Shown here: piece after piece, positions 63,501 through 64,000 of the stretch
Layout: each line of letters begins with the position of its first letter
Numbering within the stretch: position 1 is the stretch's first letter
From: JBFONV01 sp040779335
Lineage (GTDB): Bacteria; Pseudomonadota; Gammaproteobacteria; Enterobacterales; Alteromonadaceae
Direction of reading: 5' to 3'
DNA length: 64,000 nt
Assembly (NCBI GenBank): GCA_040779335.1
Contig: JBFONV010000001.1
Span: 124,001 to 188,000, forward strand
Translations under genes and position numbers: made by a program
The notes under the pieces: generated by a model
What the model was told of the DNA's origin: nothing
What the model saw: the letters and a program-made list of their open reading frames with translations, nothing else
Database searches by the model: none

Positions 63501-63650
63501 ATTGTAGGGGGAATGTCAGTTAGTGCGATATTTACCTTAGTACTTTTCCCAAGCCTATTAAGAATAGGGGAATTATCGTCAGCTAAACATGATGATGATA
63601 ATGTTGCAAATTTACATTCGGAGCCAGAATTGCTGGTGAGCAATCGCTAG
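60534..63650 (+). CDS. RND efflux permease (HAE-1-like), second system
   Basis: A 1038-residue inner-membrane pump with the standard 12-helix layout. In TM4 the relay motif reads GLVLDAAIIVQENIVR: Asp404 is kept but Ala405 stands where AcrB has D408. In TM10 GLVVNNAILLVDQ has Asn at the AcrB K940 position. Only moderately similar to the permease at 12520-15651, so this is a separate system and not a recent duplication. Here the adaptor gene follows the permease (9 bases), the reverse of the first system. No regulator or outer-membrane factor gene is seen in the window. Confidence 0.93.
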   Translation: MNLTRAALKNPAAVIVIVALVMVFGFLSVFKLPIQLTPDIEQPQITISTGWRSAAPEEMESVIIEPIENVVKNTQGVTKVTTSIGRGFGNISLTFDVGADMQRAMLDVINNLNQAPPLPLDAIEPVVSAGGGRGGPNTASLMIKTLPNNLNEDLGQYQRLIEDVVKPRFARIPGMGQVNLASSRPRELRITFDPMRAASLGLSIADISSTISRANDVSAGIANVGRRQYTVRFSGQYNIDNLTDMIVGYSGERAIYLKDIATVENTLVDRFGFNLRSGQPSYYFTVKRQNDANTVALLDEINIAIKELNEGPMLDAGLTIDLSFDSSVHIRNALKLVQGNLGLGVILALIILWLFLRGLRNTLIIAATIPISLMVAFVALSIFDRSLNVISLAGLAFSVGLVLDAAIIVQENIVRLRSLGENSHKAVMRGALQVTGALFASTATSVAIFLPILFMEGIEGQLFSDLALTLSIAVIASLVTAITILPIASKYWLKDSESRDPFAHYWEKLTNLVMKLTNNSRKRYAWIVALLGGSVLITLLLMPKTDFMPRAPIDGFFYSLNMPPGGNVDFIEHEMASLVKERLAPYLSGEKSPKIKSYNFYSYGAGSTGGFIYSDDPTRVEELMEIVRNQVLNDLPDTQIFLFRGSMINVSGGGNGRSIDIDIKGPNIDTLMTVAQTGLDAITEHMPGTTAFPNPSLSLAEPELNLLPDDQRITQAGLTRRDVANAVRAYTSGLFINEYFDGNERVNVILRGTKWRTPDELAAMPVHSPLAGIQTIGELTTITRTAGPTQLRRVDGKRTISIQVSPPATMSLEEALVMIDEKVLPEMNKALESNTSILLSGNANQMASAITDMIRNFVLALLILFLLMTALFKSAKDSLLVLLVMPLAVAGGVAALNVLNLFTYQSLDLLTMIGFIILLGLVVNNAILLVDQTRQAEKEGLSRRRAVAQAIRIRARPVYMSTLTSLFGMLPLMVMPGVGSEIYRGLATVIVGGMSVSAIFTLVLFPSLLRIGELSSAKHDDDNVANLHSEPELLVSNR

Positions 63651-63659
63651 GAGAGTGAT

Positions 63660-64000
63660 ATGTTAAAAAGACCAAACCAATTAATGAAACAATACACATG
63701 GCTCATCGCTACATTGTTAATAAGCACCAGTACTTGGGCAGCACAAGCACCAGCAAGTCCGGTAAAAGTTGATACCGTTAAACAGATGAGCCTTGCGGCA
63801 ACGGCTGATTTAATGGCGACTTTGCACAGTAAGTTACACATTCCGATCACTGCGGGCGTGAGTGGTCGTTTAGATTGGATTGCTGAGCCGGGAGCAATGG
63901 TTAAACAAGGGGAACCATTAGTTAAGATGGAACTTGTACCATTACAATTATTACATGCCGAGCAAATGGCGCAAATTAAACGGGCAAAAATTAATGTTCG
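63660..64000 (+). CDS. RND periplasmic adaptor, 5' part (cut by window edge)
   Basis: An open frame from the ATG at 63660 to the last base, about 113 residues, continuing beyond the window. AGGAGAG just upstream supports this start. A signal peptide (WLIATLLISTSTWA, cleavage near AQA) is followed by the first lipoyl half of an HlyD-type adaptor (ITAGVSGRLDWIAEPGAMVK, GEPLVKMELVPLQLLHAEQ). It lies 9 bases after the permease and should be its membrane-fusion partner. Confidence 0.88.
   Translation, partial: MLKRPNQLMKQYTWLIATLLISTSTWAAQAPASPVKVDTVKQMSLAATADLMATLHSKLHIPITAGVSGRLDWIAEPGAMVKQGEPLVKMELVPLQLLHAEQMAQIKRAKINV

Noticed and set aside
1..64000. CRISPR arrays, tRNA or rRNA genes, prophage or insertion sequences
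   Set aside because: I saw no regularly spaced short repeats, no tRNA-like or rRNA sequence and no transposase or phage genes on either strand.

Overview
The window reads as a chromosomal stretch from a marine gammaproteobacterium of the order Alteromonadales, most likely near Colwelliaceae (Colwellia/Thalassotalea). This rests on moderate to low GC, a complete MSHA type IV pilus cluster, MotX (a sodium-driven flagellar motor protein), a PEP-CTERM protein, a chromosomal TraT homologue and gene orders shared with Shewanella, Vibrio and E. coli. The placement is inference; no rRNA or tRNA gene is present. Nearly all genes look intact. The first and last are cut by the window edges.

Region 1 (1-11.4 kb) keeps an old gammaproteobacterial order, hrpB - mrcB - hemL - clc - erpA, as in E. 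coli. A CNNM-type membrane protein sits between hrpB and mrcB, and pyrB and hemJ lie between hemL and the ClC gene. erpA has a very good candidate type 1 IscR site laid over a sigma70-like promoter. Region 2 (11.4-20.4 kb) holds an RND efflux pair, a secreted M28 peptidase, a c-di-GMP pair on the minus strand (DUF484-like/GGDEF and HD-GYP) and, divergently, motX with a FliA-like -10 element. Region 3 (20.6-29 kb) is rnr-rlmB, three poorly known genes, then rpsF-priB-rpsR-rplI with a strong promoter and a candidate S6:S18-binding leader, and a TraT lipoprotein.

Region 4 (29.2-49.1 kb) is the MSHA pilus locus: mshH(csrD), a reversed PLP-enzyme gene, then mshI-PilN-like-mshJ-K-L-M-N-E-G-F-B-A-C-D-O, an inserted PEP-CTERM gene with its own terminator and a GC-rich repeat, then mshP-mshQ. 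A strong terminator stands between the major pilin mshA and the minor pilins. MshE carries tandem MshEN c-di-GMP-binding motifs, so the pilus motor, the nearby c-di-GMP enzymes and MotX fit a common theme of choosing between swimming and surface attachment. Region 5 (49.3-60.2 kb) is the conserved cell-shape operon mreB-C-D-maf-rng-yhdP-nitrilase-tldD. Region 6 (60.5-64 kb) is a second RND permease followed by a periplasmic adaptor that runs off the end.

I found no CRISPR array, prophage, intact insertion sequence or clearly new multi-gene defence system. The least ordinary stretch is 45.0-46.0 kb, inside the msh locus. Several starts were moved from the longest open frame because of ribosome-binding sites or family length: hemL, the M28 peptidase, priB, rplI, mshB, mshK, mshP, tldD, the PEP-CTERM gene and two hypotheticals.
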